64,000 nt of DNA from Pleurocapsa minor HA4230-MV1 (GCA_019359095.1 JAHHHZ010000019.1:62001-126000); one strand, 5' to 3'. Positions 36,572-47,390 are shown, counted from the first letter of the stretch. The notes: generated by a model not told the origin, from the sequence alone. Numbers and translations: made by a program.

Positions 36572-37144
36572 ATGTCATCGATCGTAGTAAATATTGATGT
36601 TGCCGATTTTAACGGTGAAGGATTAGATATTATTGGCTCAGAAAATGCAGACATTCTGTATGGCACTAATGATGGTGAACTAATCAAGGGTTTGGCTGGA
36701 AATGATTATCTTTCAGCTAGTGATGGAGATGATTTTGTTCTTGGTGGTGCTGACAACGATACTATCGGCGGTGGCGATGGTGACGACAGTATCCTGGGAG
36801 GAACAGGTGGCGATCTGATTTTTGCCTATACAGGTGATGATGTGGTTTATGCTGGTGATGGCAACGACATTATCCGTGGTGGTGAAGGTTCAGATATTCT
36901 ATTTGGCGCCGAAGGCAAAGACATCTTTGTCTTTAACCTAGAAAACTTTGCCGATGGTTCAATGGATACGGTTGCTGATTTTGATATTGATGAAGATCAA
37001 ATTTCTATTCAAGGTCTAACAGGGAACAACGAAGTGGGCTATGATACGGCTACTGGTATAGTTTCCGTCGATGGCGAAGAAATAATTAAATTTGAAGAGC
37101 TAGATGCTTCTGTAAATTCTACCGAAGATTTTGAATTACTCTAG
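36572..37144 (+). CDS. RTX-type calcium-binding repeat protein
   Basis: 190 residues. Residues ~20-125 hold about six hemolysin-type nonapeptide repeats (GGxGxDxU pattern: GLAGNDYLS, GGADNDTIGGGDGDDSILGG, YAGDGNDIIRGGEGSDILFG), which bind Ca2+ in a parallel beta roll. The C-terminal ~65 residues (FVFNLENFADGSMDTVADFD and onward) are the usual RTX end that carries the type I secretion signal. No signal peptide, as expected. No ABC exporter or HlyD gene is nearby, so export would use distant genes. The AGAGGAAAAC ribosome site supports ATG 36572. A hairpin terminator follows. Confidence 0.85.
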   Translation: MSSIVVNIDVADFNGEGLDIIGSENADILYGTNDGELIKGLAGNDYLSASDGDDFVLGGADNDTIGGGDGDDSILGGTGGDLIFAYTGDDVVYAGDGNDIIRGGEGSDILFGAEGKDIFVFNLENFADGSMDTVADFDIDEDQISIQGLTGNNEVGYDTATGIVSVDGEEIIKFEELDASVNSTEDFELL

Positions 37145-37221
37145 AGCAAAATTGCGTTTAAGTTGCTAATTAAATCATCACTCTTTAATTAGCCATAAGC
37201 TAAATAGCAATGAAGTTTTGA

Positions 37222-37247
37222 AACGGCATATAATTGTGCCGTTTTTT
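37222..37247 (+). terminator. Rho-independent terminator after the RTX gene
   Basis: AACGGCA (37222-37228), eight-base loop, TGCCGTT (37237-37243) and a run of T through 37247. It lies 77 bases after the RTX stop codon. Confidence 0.8.
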
Positions 37248-37638
37248 AATTTTTAATTTATTTTGCGATCGCTATTTAAACATTTAAACAACTAGCTTTT
37301 AGATAATGAGTGGATATTCGTTACTAAAATATTTAGGCTACCAAATATTTTAATTATTTTTAAAGATATTAAGTTAGTGATTACTACTATTAATCTAAAC
37401 TTCAATACAATTTAAGTATATTTACTATTGTTATCAGGCAAATTGATTGGTATTGTATAGGCTATAAATATTATTTAATTCAAATGCTAAGCAATTTTTT
37501 TAGTTTTATAACTTAAAGCATCGAATGACAAAGTATCGTTATACCTAATAATATTATTATCGCCCAAGTAACTATTTACTCCTCAATAAGTAATCTTATT
37601 ACTCTAAGATTAGCTATTAACATCAAGCCAAAACTGTA
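37248..37638. other. AT-rich non-coding gap
   Basis: 391 bases between the terminator and the large glycosyltransferase gene. No open frame, repeat or tRNA seen. It should contain the promoter of the next gene. Confidence 0.5.
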
Positions 37639-40600
37639 GTGATAGATAAAAAACAAATTCACCGTCTTTTATTGAAAGATAGAGTGACGGATGCTCCGAA
37701 TTCTTTAAATCTCAATTTAGCTCCAAATACGTCAAGTCCACAAGCCAAGTGGTCAACAAAAATGCCCCATAAATCTTTAGAGTCTGATTTGAGTAACTTA
37801 GGTTTGATCCATGTTTCTGCCGACGGCAACAGCATTAAACTGGAATCTCAGCCAAGTGAACAGTTTGTCTTATTGCCTCGTGTCCCTCAGACGAAGACAG
37901 ATTCTTCACCTCCCGCAGAGATATCTGTTGCAGACGTTTATATTGGGCAAGCTTTACTGTATTTTGAGCAACAGCAATGGTCAGAAAGTATTGCAGCTTG
38001 CCAGGAAGCATTAAGAGTTCGCCCGAAAATGGCGACGGCGTATAAAATTTGGGGCAACTGTCTCCAGTGTTCGGGAAAAAGCGCTGAAGCAATTGGTATG
38101 TATGCAAAAGCTCTGGAAGCTAAAGCCGACATGGCAGAGATTTACTGTAACTTAGGCAGTATTTATGCCAGGCAAAAAAAATGGCAGCAGGCAATTGAAC
38201 ATTATCAGAAATCCAGCACCCTCGATCCTGATTTTGCGCTACCGTACCGCAACTTGGCTAGAGTTTGGAATGAACTGGGGGAATATAACAAGTCAGCAGA
38301 CTGTTTTTTTAAGGCGATCGCTATTCAACCGAATATGCTGTCACCACAAAATCACTTTAATCTAGCCAATAATTTACTAGCAGAGGGAAATAGGCAGCAG
38401 GCGATCGCCTGTTATAAAAGTTGTTTAGATTTAGAGCCAAATTTTCTTAATGCCTATGCCAGGTTGGCTGATGCCTTGGAGCAAGATGGTCAGCAGGAAA
38501 CTGCTTTGTATTATTATCAAAAGCTAGCTCAGTTACAAACAGAACCTAACCTGCCATCAGCTCAATCAAAATCCTTGCAGCAAATTAGCAGTTTGCTTAA
38601 TCCTGGTTCGACCAAAGCAGGTGTTGCAAAGCCTCAGTCGCCAATGATGAGACTGCCTGAAAGCAAGGAAAATCAGCACCTACCTCAATTACAGTCAGCC
38701 AAAACCACTATCAAGGATAAGATCAAACTATATCTTCAAGCAGCATCTCAACAGCCCAATTCAGCATCGATTCGGTTTGAGTTAGGTCAATTATATTTTG
38801 AGCAGCAGCAGTGGTCAAAAGCAATTGTTTGTTACCAGCAAGCAACGAAACTCGCTCCTCAAGAAGCTCAGTACTATGTCCATTTAGGTAAAGCTTGGTC
38901 AAAAATCAATAATCATGAACAAGCCAATTTAGCCTACTATCAAGGTTTCAGCCTCAAACCCCAGGAAGCCTCAGCCAAGAATCACTATCTACTAGGAGAT
39001 AAGCTGCTCCAGCAAAACAAAGTTGAACAAGCGATCGCCTGTTATCGCCGAGCTATAAGTAGCAAGCCCGACTGGATTGAAGCTTATTGGCGGCTGGGAG
39101 AAGTTTTAATTGCAATCGGCAACTATCAAGCAGCGGAGAATTATTGTCGACAGGCGCTAAAAATAAATCCGCATCAGAGTCGTAGTTATTTCTTATTAGG
39201 CAAAGTTTTTTATCAGCAGCAACAATGGCAATCTGCTTTAGCATGTTATCAAAAAGCAGTCGAGCTAGAGCCAAATAATGCAGACATCCAGCACAATTTA
39301 GGTGAAGTTTTTGCCCGTGAAGAACAATGGGACAAAGCTGTACAGGCTTATCGTCAAGCGATCGCTATTCAGCCCAAATATTCTTGGTCGCACAATAATT
39401 TAGGGGATGTGTTGCTCAAGCTAGAACAATGGCAGTCAGCTGCTAACTATTACCGTCAAGCAATTAAGCTTAAACCTGATTTTATATGGTCACATTACAA
39501 CTTAGGAGAAGCTCTAGCTAAATTAGAACAGTGGGACGAAGCAGCCAAAGCATATCAAACCGCTCAAAAAATCGACCCCAATTTACCTGAGCCACGTCGG
39601 AAAATTGGCGAAATGTTATACTTGCGTAGTATAAAATCACGACAAGAAGCTCTTGCCTATTCGCTAGAGCAAATTGCTCAAGATCCAGATAATGTTGAAC
39701 TTTATCATCAAGCAATCTCTTTAGATAAACAAAACCACCAACTATATCTGGGTTTGGGGAAGGCTTTATTAAAACAAAATAAATTAGATGAGGCGATCGT
39801 TATATATCAGGTTGGGTTAGGATTACAACCCCGTAATATTGAGTTGGCAATGGGTTTGAGTGAAATACTGGTGAAAAAAAATCCTGAACTAGATTTTCAG
39901 GATCTAGTTGTCAGGATTGCTAGAGGAGAAAAAACTGCCACCCTCTTATCTAAAGTAACTGTAACCAAGTCACAGAAGCTAGGAAAACATCAGTATTTGC
40001 TAGAGTTACCTAGTCACGATTCTCCCCAGGTTTCAATTATTATTGCTGTCTATAATCAGATTGACTACACATTTAAGTGTTTGTGTTCAATTGCCGAACA
40101 TATTAGCTCAGAGCTAGCCATCGAAGTGATTGTGATTAACGACTGCTCTACCGATCAGACAGTCACAATCTTAGAACAGGTTAAAGGCTTAAAGCGCATC
40201 GACAACCCAGAAAACTTAGGTTTTATTCATAGTTGCAATCGAGGTATTGCGACAGCCAAAGGGGACTATATTTATTTCCTCAATAACGATACTGAATTAA
40301 GACCTCAAGCCCTAGAACAACTACTATTAATCTGTGAGCAAGATCCCCAAGTGGGAGCAGTTGGCTCAAAACTTATTTATCCCGATGGCAGCTTACAAGA
40401 AGCGGGAGGCATAATTTGGCAAGATGGTTCAGGCTGGAACTATGGCAGAAAAGCGAATGCTAATGCTCCCCAATATAATTATCTGCGGACTGTAGATTAC
40501 TGTTCTGCTGCTAGTTTGCTGGTCAGAAAATCGGTGTTGACTGCTCTTAATGGCTTAGAAATCAATCTTGCCCCTGCCTATTATGAAGATACTAATCTTT

Positions 40601-41934
40601 GCTTTGCTATTCGTCATCAACTGGGATTAAAGGTGATGTATCAACCCAAATCCATAGTTGTCCATTATGAAGGGATAAGTTGCGGTACTGAATTAACAAA
40701 GAGCATCAAACGCTATCAGTCAGTAAATATGACTAAATTTAAGCAAAAATGGGCAGCAGAACTCGAAACATATCCTGTAAATGGAAGTTTGTCTGGAGTA
40801 GAAGCTGCAAGTAGAAGACATTTAGGCAACAAAACTATTTTAGTCATAGATATTTATGCTCCCTGCTACGATAAAGAATCAGGCGCACGTCGTCTTTGGC
40901 AGTTAATACAGGTATTTAAACAGCTTGATTTTCATGTGATCTTTTTGCCAGATAACGGGGCAAAAGAACAACCCTATGTCGAAATGCTTCAAGATTTAGC
41001 CGTTGAAGTAGTCTACACTGAGCCAGGATATGATAGAACTATTGAACAACAATTAGTGGAATTACTCCCTTTAGTTGATATCGCTTGGGTATGTCGTCCT
41101 CAGTTATATGAAAAATATGCCCCGTTAATTCGTCAGCATGACCAGATTAAGCTAATCTACGATACTGTAGACCTCCATTATCTTAGAATACAAAGATCTG
41201 TAGAGCTAGGCGACCAAAGCATTGAAAAGATGCGTTCTTGGATAAGGATGCAGTCGCGGGAATTAAGAGCTGCTCATGATGCCGATTTAACCATTACAGT
41301 AACTACGGTAGAACAAGAAATCTTACAACAGCAACAAATAGCCAATTTAGCAGTAGTTCCTAACCTACATCTTCCCTATGCAGAAGAAAAGCCCTCTTTC
41401 GCACAACGTCAGGGATTACTGTTTATTGGCAGTTATAACCATCCACCAAATATTGATGCAGTGTCTTGGTTGTGTGAGCAAATTATGCCTCTAGTTTGGT
41501 CACAACTACCAGAATTAACTCTTACTCTTTTGGGTAGCAATGTCACAGAGGAGGTTGCGGTTTTGTGCAAGGATAAACGTGTTTCTGTACCTGGTTATCT
41601 GGCTGACGTGACTCCCTATTTTCTGAATCATCGCTTATTTGTTGCCCCTTTAAGATACGGTGCAGGTATGAAAGGCAAAATTGGTCAGAGTTTAGAGTAT
41701 GGCTTACCCATAGTTGCGACAACAATGGGGATTGAAGGCATGAATTTGACTCACGAGCAAAATGTCTTAGAAGCCAACGAAGCCCAGGAATTCGCGCAAC
41801 AAATAATTAGATTGTATCAAGATGAAGGATTATGGAATAAATTAGCAGCTAATAGCGTAAGTGCGACCGCACCTTTTACTCCTGAAGAAATAAAAGAAAA
41901 ATTACAGCAAATATTCAATAATCTTTATTTGTAA
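37639..41934 (+). CDS. Giant TPR, GT2 and GT4-type glycosyltransferase fusion
   Basis: 1431 residues, GTG start. Residues ~95-690 are about a dozen TPR repeats in two blocks (W..AI..Y..A....P pattern, for example WQSALACYQKAVELEPNNAD). Residues ~797-1040 are a GT2 domain: VSIIIAVYNQIDYTF, then YIYFLNNDTEL with the DXD-type metal site, and YYEDTNLCFAIRHQLGL. Residues ~1065-1425 are a second transferase of the GT4 Rossmann type (ILVIDIYAPCYDKESGARR, FVAPLRYGAGMKGKIGQSLEY, GLPIVATTMGIEGM). TPRs may hold the acceptor or partners. No membrane span or signal. Likely makes surface glycan or glycosylates an exported protein; acceptor unknown. Confidence 0.85.
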   Translation: MIDKKQIHRLLLKDRVTDAPNSLNLNLAPNTSSPQAKWSTKMPHKSLESDLSNLGLIHVSADGNSIKLESQPSEQFVLLPRVPQTKTDSSPPAEISVADVYIGQALLYFEQQQWSESIAACQEALRVRPKMATAYKIWGNCLQCSGKSAEAIGMYAKALEAKADMAEIYCNLGSIYARQKKWQQAIEHYQKSSTLDPDFALPYRNLARVWNELGEYNKSADCFFKAIAIQPNMLSPQNHFNLANNLLAEGNRQQAIACYKSCLDLEPNFLNAYARLADALEQDGQQETALYYYQKLAQLQTEPNLPSAQSKSLQQISSLLNPGSTKAGVAKPQSPMMRLPESKENQHLPQLQSAKTTIKDKIKLYLQAASQQPNSASIRFELGQLYFEQQQWSKAIVCYQQATKLAPQEAQYYVHLGKAWSKINNHEQANLAYYQGFSLKPQEASAKNHYLLGDKLLQQNKVEQAIACYRRAISSKPDWIEAYWRLGEVLIAIGNYQAAENYCRQALKINPHQSRSYFLLGKVFYQQQQWQSALACYQKAVELEPNNADIQHNLGEVFAREEQWDKAVQAYRQAIAIQPKYSWSHNNLGDVLLKLEQWQSAANYYRQAIKLKPDFIWSHYNLGEALAKLEQWDEAAKAYQTAQKIDPNLPEPRRKIGEMLYLRSIKSRQEALAYSLEQIAQDPDNVELYHQAISLDKQNHQLYLGLGKALLKQNKLDEAIVIYQVGLGLQPRNIELAMGLSEILVKKNPELDFQDLVVRIARGEKTATLLSKVTVTKSQKLGKHQYLLELPSHDSPQVSIIIAVYNQIDYTFKCLCSIAEHISSELAIEVIVINDCSTDQTVTILEQVKGLKRIDNPENLGFIHSCNRGIATAKGDYIYFLNNDTELRPQALEQLLLICEQDPQVGAVGSKLIYPDGSLQEAGGIIWQDGSGWNYGRKANANAPQYNYLRTVDYCSAASLLVRKSVLTALNGLEINLAPAYYEDTNLCFAIRHQLGLKVMYQPKSIVVHYEGISCGTELTKSIKRYQSVNMTKFKQKWAAELETYPVNGSLSGVEAASRRHLGNKTILVIDIYAPCYDKESGARRLWQLIQVFKQLDFHVIFLPDNGAKEQPYVEMLQDLAVEVVYTEPGYDRTIEQQLVELLPLVDIAWVCRPQLYEKYAPLIRQHDQIKLIYDTVDLHYLRIQRSVELGDQSIEKMRSWIRMQSRELRAAHDADLTITVTTVEQEILQQQQIANLAVVPNLHLPYAEEKPSFAQRQGLLFIGSYNHPPNIDAVSWLCEQIMPLVWSQLPELTLTLLGSNVTEEVAVLCKDKRVSVPGYLADVTPYFLNHRLFVAPLRYGAGMKGKIGQSLEYGLPIVATTMGIEGMNLTHEQNVLEANEAQEFAQQIIRLYQDEGLWNKLAANSVSATAPFTPEEIKEKLQQIFNNLYL

Positions 41935-42177
41935 TAATAAAAAAATATGTCTATTTTAAATAGATAAGTATTTTTGCGTAGATAAAACCAGGTTTTAAGT
42001 GAATTTAAGACAAGTAAAAAAAACAATAGCTATTGACATGCGCTTATTTTAAGATATAGTTATATATAATTTTAGAAACATTTTATAATATTTGTTTTGT
42101 TAATTAAATGATATCGATTTATTGTAAATATTTCACTCAAAACTATTGAACTCAAGTTATTTATTTAACCTAAATAT

Positions 42178-45100
42178 ATGGTATCTCTTAAGCCTCAAAA
42201 GAATGGGAAACAATTAAATAATTTTTCTTCCACTGAATGGTTAACTACTCAGGCAGTTACTAAACAGAAAGAAGGCAAATTAGAAGAAGCGATCGCTTTT
42301 TATTTAGAGATAATTGAATTAAATCCTAATCAACCAGCTTTTATTTATAATAGTGCAATTACTTTAATGCTTCAAACTCAACGCTTGGAGCAAGCACTAG
42401 AGCTAGGAAATCAAGCTTTACAAATTTATCCTCAATCCGAGCAAATTCAGCAGGTATTAAAAACATATCAAAATTCTTTAAATCAAAAAGTTCATAATTA
42501 TCTTCAGATAGATAATAATTCTATATCTCAATTAGAAATAGAAAGACAAAAAAAAATAAGCCGACTGCATTTTGAAGGGCCTCAAAAATATAAAGCAAAT
42601 GATTTAATTGGAGCTTTAAACTGTTATAAAGAGACTATTTCTTTAGATAAAAATTCACCTAAATGGGTTTATGGTAGTGCAATTGTCATTGCAACTAAAT
42701 TAGGTCATATAGAAGAAGCTTTAGAAGTGGGAGAAAAGGCTTTAAGTTTATATCCAGATAGCGATGAAATACATCGTTCGATGGGAATTTTTTTTGAAGT
42801 TAAAGAAGAACTAGCTAGTAGTGTTAAACATTATCAAAAATCTCTGGAATTAAATCCCAAGCAACCAGACTGGGTTACTGTCAAACTTGCAGATCATCTT
42901 GAATCACTAAGCTTAGAAAAACATCGATTGAGAAATTTCCAAAAAACTGTAAAATTATCAAATAGTTCCACTCAAGTCAAACAACCTCTATCTCCACCAT
43001 TAAGTCAGTCAGATGGCTCGGTTGATTTTTCTGTGATTAAAAGTGTTTCTACAGAAAAAAATCTGAAAGGAGCAGTAGTTTCTTGGGATATGAGTCATAA
43101 TCCTGTTGGTAGAGCCTATCTACTAGCGGACATGGCAAAAATACACTTCAATGTTGAACTTATTGGCCCAATTTTTCCTTTTTATGGTAGCGAAATTTGG
43201 TCTCCTATTCAAAATCAGGATCTGGAAATGAATATCTTTCCTGCTTCGAGTTTTAAAGATTTTGTCCAGGGAGCAATTAAGCTGGCTAAAAGCAAAAAAT
43301 ATGATTTTGTCTATGTTAGTAAACCTCGTTTTCCTAGTTTATTTATTGGGATGCTAATTAAACACTATAGTCAGTGTCCTTTAATTTTAGATGTTGACGA
43401 TCACGAACTATCGTTTTTCAAAAATAAACCCTTAGCCTCGTTTGACGACTTAATACAGTCTTCAAGAAATAATGATTGGTATAAACCTTACGGCGAGATT
43501 TGGACAAGATTTGCCGAAAGTTTGATTCCTACTGCTGATGCTCTTACTGTTTCCAACATTGCTTTACAGCAACGTTTTGGGGGAGTAATTGTCAGACATG
43601 CTCGCAATGAAAATATTTTTGATCCGCAATTATACAACCGTATTAATATTCGTCAACACTTTGGTTATCAAGATCGCGATCGTGTAATCTTATTTTTAGG
43701 AACACCTAGACCTCATAAAGGTGTATTTCGTATTGCTCAAGCATTAGAGAATCTTAACGATCCCCGTTTAGTTCTTTGTATTATCGGCACAATCACAGAT
43801 AAACAAGTTGCTAATCAGTTTGCTAAATACAAAAATGCCAGAATCGATTTTCATGACAATCAACCCTGGGAAAAACTTCCAGAGTTAGTTTCGATGGCAG
43901 ACTTGATTTGTATTTTGCAAGATCCTAATTCATTTATTGCAGATTATCAAATTCCAGCTAAATTAACCGATGCTATGGCAATGGGAGTGCCGACAATTGT
44001 TACTAAGGTACCACCTTTACAGGATTTGATAGTGAGTAAATCGGTAATTGCTGTTGATGATGAAAATTTAGAACAAGTGATTGAAAACTTTTTTCAAGAT
44101 CCTAATAATAAGTTTTCCAAACACAGTCGTGAAAGATATAGTTTTATGACTGAATTTACTTATGGAGTCAACGCCGAACGGATTAAACAAACCCTGGCTA
44201 TAGCTAAAAATAAACTTAAACCTTTTCCAGAAGTATATATAAAAGTATTCCAACTAATTGCTCAGGAAACTGGGATCGAAATTCTTAATCAGAAATCGTT
44301 AAATTCAATCAAAAGTTTTTCAACAAATAAAACCTCTGTTGCAATTAATAAAAACGAACCTTTTAATGTTTTGTTTTTCTGGAAGCAGAATGATTCAGAC
44401 ATTTATGGTCGTCGTCAAGATATGATTGCCAAGTATTTAGCCAAAAGCGATCGCATTAATAAAATTATTCATTTTGATGCACCTATATCTGCTGAAAAGC
44501 TGCAAGAAACAGTTCAGTATGGTCCTAAAGCTAAATTTAGTCAAAACAATTTAGTCTTTACTAATACTCTAGATAGATTTTTAGGATTAAAAGATACTAA
44601 CAAAATACTTAAACGAACTTTTGTTTATTGTGATAAAAGTTCTAGCAAAAATTTTTTAGGTAAAACTTTACCTAAAAAATCAGATTATCCTGATTTTGTT
44701 AAAAAAGTTATTCAAGAAGCAGGAGTAGGACACAACACAGTAGCTTGGGTTTGTCCTGTTAACTTTGAATTTCCTGAATTGCATCAGGAATTAAATTTTG
44801 GCTGTGTAATTGCAGATATCATTGATGATCAAAGACAGTGGGATGTTAAGCCTCAATACTTTGAAAGATTATCAGCAAATTATCAGCAAATTTTATCAAA
44901 AGCCAACCTAGTTTTTACTAATTGTGAACCAGTACGACAATCATTCCTACCTTTTAATTCCGATATTGAAGTAGTTCCCAATGGTTCAGAAATTTTTTCT
45001 CATACTAAAGATTGGTTAAAACCAGAGTTTTTAAATACTTTACAAGGCCCAATTATTGGTTATGTTGGTAATTTATCAGACAGAATTGATATTGAATTAC

Positions 45101-46476
45101 TAGAATACATAGCTACTCAAAATTCTGATTGGAATATAGTTTTAATTGGTTCTGCTCATGGAAGTTCGCAAATTTTTTCACTAGTGAAGTATGCCAATAT
45201 TTTTCTTTTGGGAGTAAAATCATACGATGAGGCAACTAAATATATTAAAAATTTTGATGTAGCTATTATTCCTCATCTTGATAATAAGCTGACTAAAAAT
45301 ATGAATCCTCTTAAACTATATGTATATTTTGCTATTGGTGTTCCTATAGTAACTACTACTATCTCTAATATTGAAGAATTTGCAGGCAATATTTATGTTG
45401 CCTCAGACAAAGAAGATTTTAATCAAGGGATTAAAAAAATATTAAAAGGACAAGAAATCAAACCTAATACTGATAAAAGAAAACAAATTTTGGCAGATAT
45501 TGATTGGGAAAATAGAGTTGATAAAATTTTAAATCGTATAGATAAATACTTTACTAAAAAAAGTATTTCTGAAGATGGTAATCGATTCTCAATTACTAAT
45601 TTTTTACAATCTAGTGACAATATTATTAACTTAGAAAATACTGTCAAAACAACAGCAGACAAACTTACTTCTAAAACTAATATGTCATTATTAAATGTTA
45701 AAAAATCTCCAGAATCAAAAGAATTAACTGAATTTAGTTATGATGATTTTTGTAATTTATGTGGTGAAGAACAAACTTTTTACAAAAATAATAATTCTCT
45801 AAGGGAAGGATATCAATGCTGTAATTGTAAGTCTTCCTTGCGTTATCGTGGTCAAACAGACGCAATTATTAAAATTTTCGCTAAACCAAATATTACTTTA
45901 CTTAAAGATTTGGCTCAAGATCGAAACTTCCAACAGCTATCCATCTATGAACCTGGGGTTATTGGTCCTTTCCGTAAATACTTTAAAAATTTTATCAATT
46001 ATACAAATTCCTATTTTTGGTCTGATGTAACACCAGGTGATTACAGAGACGGACTTCAATGCCAGAATTTAGAAAGTTTAACTTATCAAAGCGATCTCTT
46101 TGATTTAGTTATTACTTCAGATATCATGGAACACGTAAGACATCCTTGGCAAGCTTTTCAAGAAATTTGGCGTGTCCTCAAACCAGGCGGCTATCATGTC
46201 TGTAGTATACCTGTCCAGTTACCAATGAGACAAGAAACTTTTTATCGGGTAGATACTGCTGGTGAGGAAGATATTCATTTAGTAGAAGCAAGATATCATT
46301 CTGCTCCCCTACCTCAAGGTGGCAGACAAGAATCTTTGGTATATGTAGATTTTGGCGAGGATCTAATTGAAGAGTTAGAAAAGAGGAATTATCAAGTTAG
46401 CATCCTTAGCCCTGATTATCAAACAAATTGCGATATTCATCGACTGATAACGTTTGTGTTCCAAAAGCCCAAATAA
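42178..46476 (+). CDS. Giant TPR, double glycosyltransferase and methyltransferase fusion
   Basis: 1432 residues. Residues 1-230 are TPR repeats. ~296-680 is a GT4-like transferase (VSWDMSHNPVGRAYLLADMA, LGTPRPHKGVFRIAQAL, YQIPAKLTDAMAMGVPTIV). ~728-1120 is a second one (FNVLFFWKQNDSDIYGRRQD, IIGYVGNLSDRIDIELLEY, NPLKLYVYFAIGVPIVTTT). ~1190-1220 is a CxxC...CxxC zinc-ribbon-like piece (CNLCGEE, CCNCKSSLRYRG). ~1240-1430 is a SAM methyltransferase (DLVITSDIMEHVRHPWQAFQ, EIWRVLKPGGYH). The gene is noticeably AT-rich with few HIP1 sites, unlike its flanks, which suggests transfer. It probably works with the preceding gene on the same glycan. Confidence 0.85.
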   Translation: MVSLKPQKNGKQLNNFSSTEWLTTQAVTKQKEGKLEEAIAFYLEIIELNPNQPAFIYNSAITLMLQTQRLEQALELGNQALQIYPQSEQIQQVLKTYQNSLNQKVHNYLQIDNNSISQLEIERQKKISRLHFEGPQKYKANDLIGALNCYKETISLDKNSPKWVYGSAIVIATKLGHIEEALEVGEKALSLYPDSDEIHRSMGIFFEVKEELASSVKHYQKSLELNPKQPDWVTVKLADHLESLSLEKHRLRNFQKTVKLSNSSTQVKQPLSPPLSQSDGSVDFSVIKSVSTEKNLKGAVVSWDMSHNPVGRAYLLADMAKIHFNVELIGPIFPFYGSEIWSPIQNQDLEMNIFPASSFKDFVQGAIKLAKSKKYDFVYVSKPRFPSLFIGMLIKHYSQCPLILDVDDHELSFFKNKPLASFDDLIQSSRNNDWYKPYGEIWTRFAESLIPTADALTVSNIALQQRFGGVIVRHARNENIFDPQLYNRINIRQHFGYQDRDRVILFLGTPRPHKGVFRIAQALENLNDPRLVLCIIGTITDKQVANQFAKYKNARIDFHDNQPWEKLPELVSMADLICILQDPNSFIADYQIPAKLTDAMAMGVPTIVTKVPPLQDLIVSKSVIAVDDENLEQVIENFFQDPNNKFSKHSRERYSFMTEFTYGVNAERIKQTLAIAKNKLKPFPEVYIKVFQLIAQETGIEILNQKSLNSIKSFSTNKTSVAINKNEPFNVLFFWKQNDSDIYGRRQDMIAKYLAKSDRINKIIHFDAPISAEKLQETVQYGPKAKFSQNNLVFTNTLDRFLGLKDTNKILKRTFVYCDKSSSKNFLGKTLPKKSDYPDFVKKVIQEAGVGHNTVAWVCPVNFEFPELHQELNFGCVIADIIDDQRQWDVKPQYFERLSANYQQILSKANLVFTNCEPVRQSFLPFNSDIEVVPNGSEIFSHTKDWLKPEFLNTLQGPIIGYVGNLSDRIDIELLEYIATQNSDWNIVLIGSAHGSSQIFSLVKYANIFLLGVKSYDEATKYIKNFDVAIIPHLDNKLTKNMNPLKLYVYFAIGVPIVTTTISNIEEFAGNIYVASDKEDFNQGIKKILKGQEIKPNTDKRKQILADIDWENRVDKILNRIDKYFTKKSISEDGNRFSITNFLQSSDNIINLENTVKTTADKLTSKTNMSLLNVKKSPESKELTEFSYDDFCNLCGEEQTFYKNNNSLREGYQCCNCKSSLRYRGQTDAIIKIFAKPNITLLKDLAQDRNFQQLSIYEPGVIGPFRKYFKNFINYTNSYFWSDVTPGDYRDGLQCQNLESLTYQSDLFDLVITSDIMEHVRHPWQAFQEIWRVLKPGGYHVCSIPVQLPMRQETFYRVDTAGEEDIHLVEARYHSAPLPQGGRQESLVYVDFGEDLIEELEKRNYQVSILSPDYQTNCDIHRLITFVFQKPK

Positions 46477-46682
46477 TTGCTAAAGGCAGAATTAATTACA
46501 CTTTGTGAAAAAGAATATAGAAGTCACAAAAAAGTTTGCTTTAAAAACTAGCTACCATCATATTACATATTTGTTTATTGATATGTCATAAGTGTTTGTT
46601 ACGCGAAAAAAGCTGTGAATTTACATAGAAAATAATTTCACATTACTTAGTTAGAAAATACTTAATCAAAATAAAAAAGTTA

Positions 46683-47390
46683 ATGATCATGAGTATGATT
46701 CAATGTCCTATTTGCCAATCTAATGATTTCATCGATTTCAATAATAGAAAAAAAGTTCGTTGTGTAAATTGCCTTTCTGTAGAGAGAACTAGACTTCTTT
46801 GGATGGTTTTAGAACGTCTTGAAGTTTTTAAGCCTGAAATGAGAATATTACACTTTGCTCCAGAATTCCCTCTAATCAGAAAATTTCGCTCTTTGTCAAA
46901 AGATTTATATCATCCTTGCGATTTAGATCCAAAACGTTACAACAGTAAATACTGTAAAATTTTTAAGATAGATATATGTGAAGATCTAAAAAAGATGCCT
47001 TCTGATTTATTTGATATAATAATTCATAATCATGTATTAGAACATATTTGCTGCTCTGTTGAAGATACTTTAATAGAATTAGAGAGAGTGACAAAAAAAG
47101 GAGGGCATCATTTTTTTACTGTTCCTTTCCGAGGCAATATTACTAGAGAAAATATATCATCTGATCTATCTGATGAACAAAGAAAGAAGCTTTTTGAACA
47201 AGAAGATCACGTCAGGCTTTTTGGGAAAGAAGATTTTCCTGACATGGTAAGAAAAATCTGGAAAAATTCTGAAGTAACCGTATCAATAAAAGATTTGTTT
47301 TCAGAAGAAGAAATAAAAGCTGCTTCTATTCCTTTAGAATCACTCAACTCAATCGACGCAAATACGATTTTTCATCATATTAAAAGTTAA
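46683..47390 (+). CDS. Zinc-ribbon SAM-dependent methyltransferase
   Basis: 235 residues. An N-terminal CPICQSNDFIDF...CVNC pair resembles the ribbon in the last domain of the 1432-residue protein. A class I methyltransferase fold follows: MRILHFAPEFPLIRKF, YHPCDLDPKRY, FDIIIHNHVLEHI and LERVTKKGGHHFFTVPF. It is thus a stand-alone relative of that domain. A second ATG at 46689 is equally possible. AT-rich like its neighbour. Substrate probably a sugar of a surface glycan, by context only. Confidence 0.8.
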   Translation: MIMSMIQCPICQSNDFIDFNNRKKVRCVNCLSVERTRLLWMVLERLEVFKPEMRILHFAPEFPLIRKFRSLSKDLYHPCDLDPKRYNSKYCKIFKIDICEDLKKMPSDLFDIIIHNHVLEHICCSVEDTLIELERVTKKGGHHFFTVPFRGNITRENISSDLSDEQRKKLFEQEDHVRLFGKEDFPDMVRKIWKNSEVTVSIKDLFSEEEIKAASIPLESLNSIDANTIFHHIKS

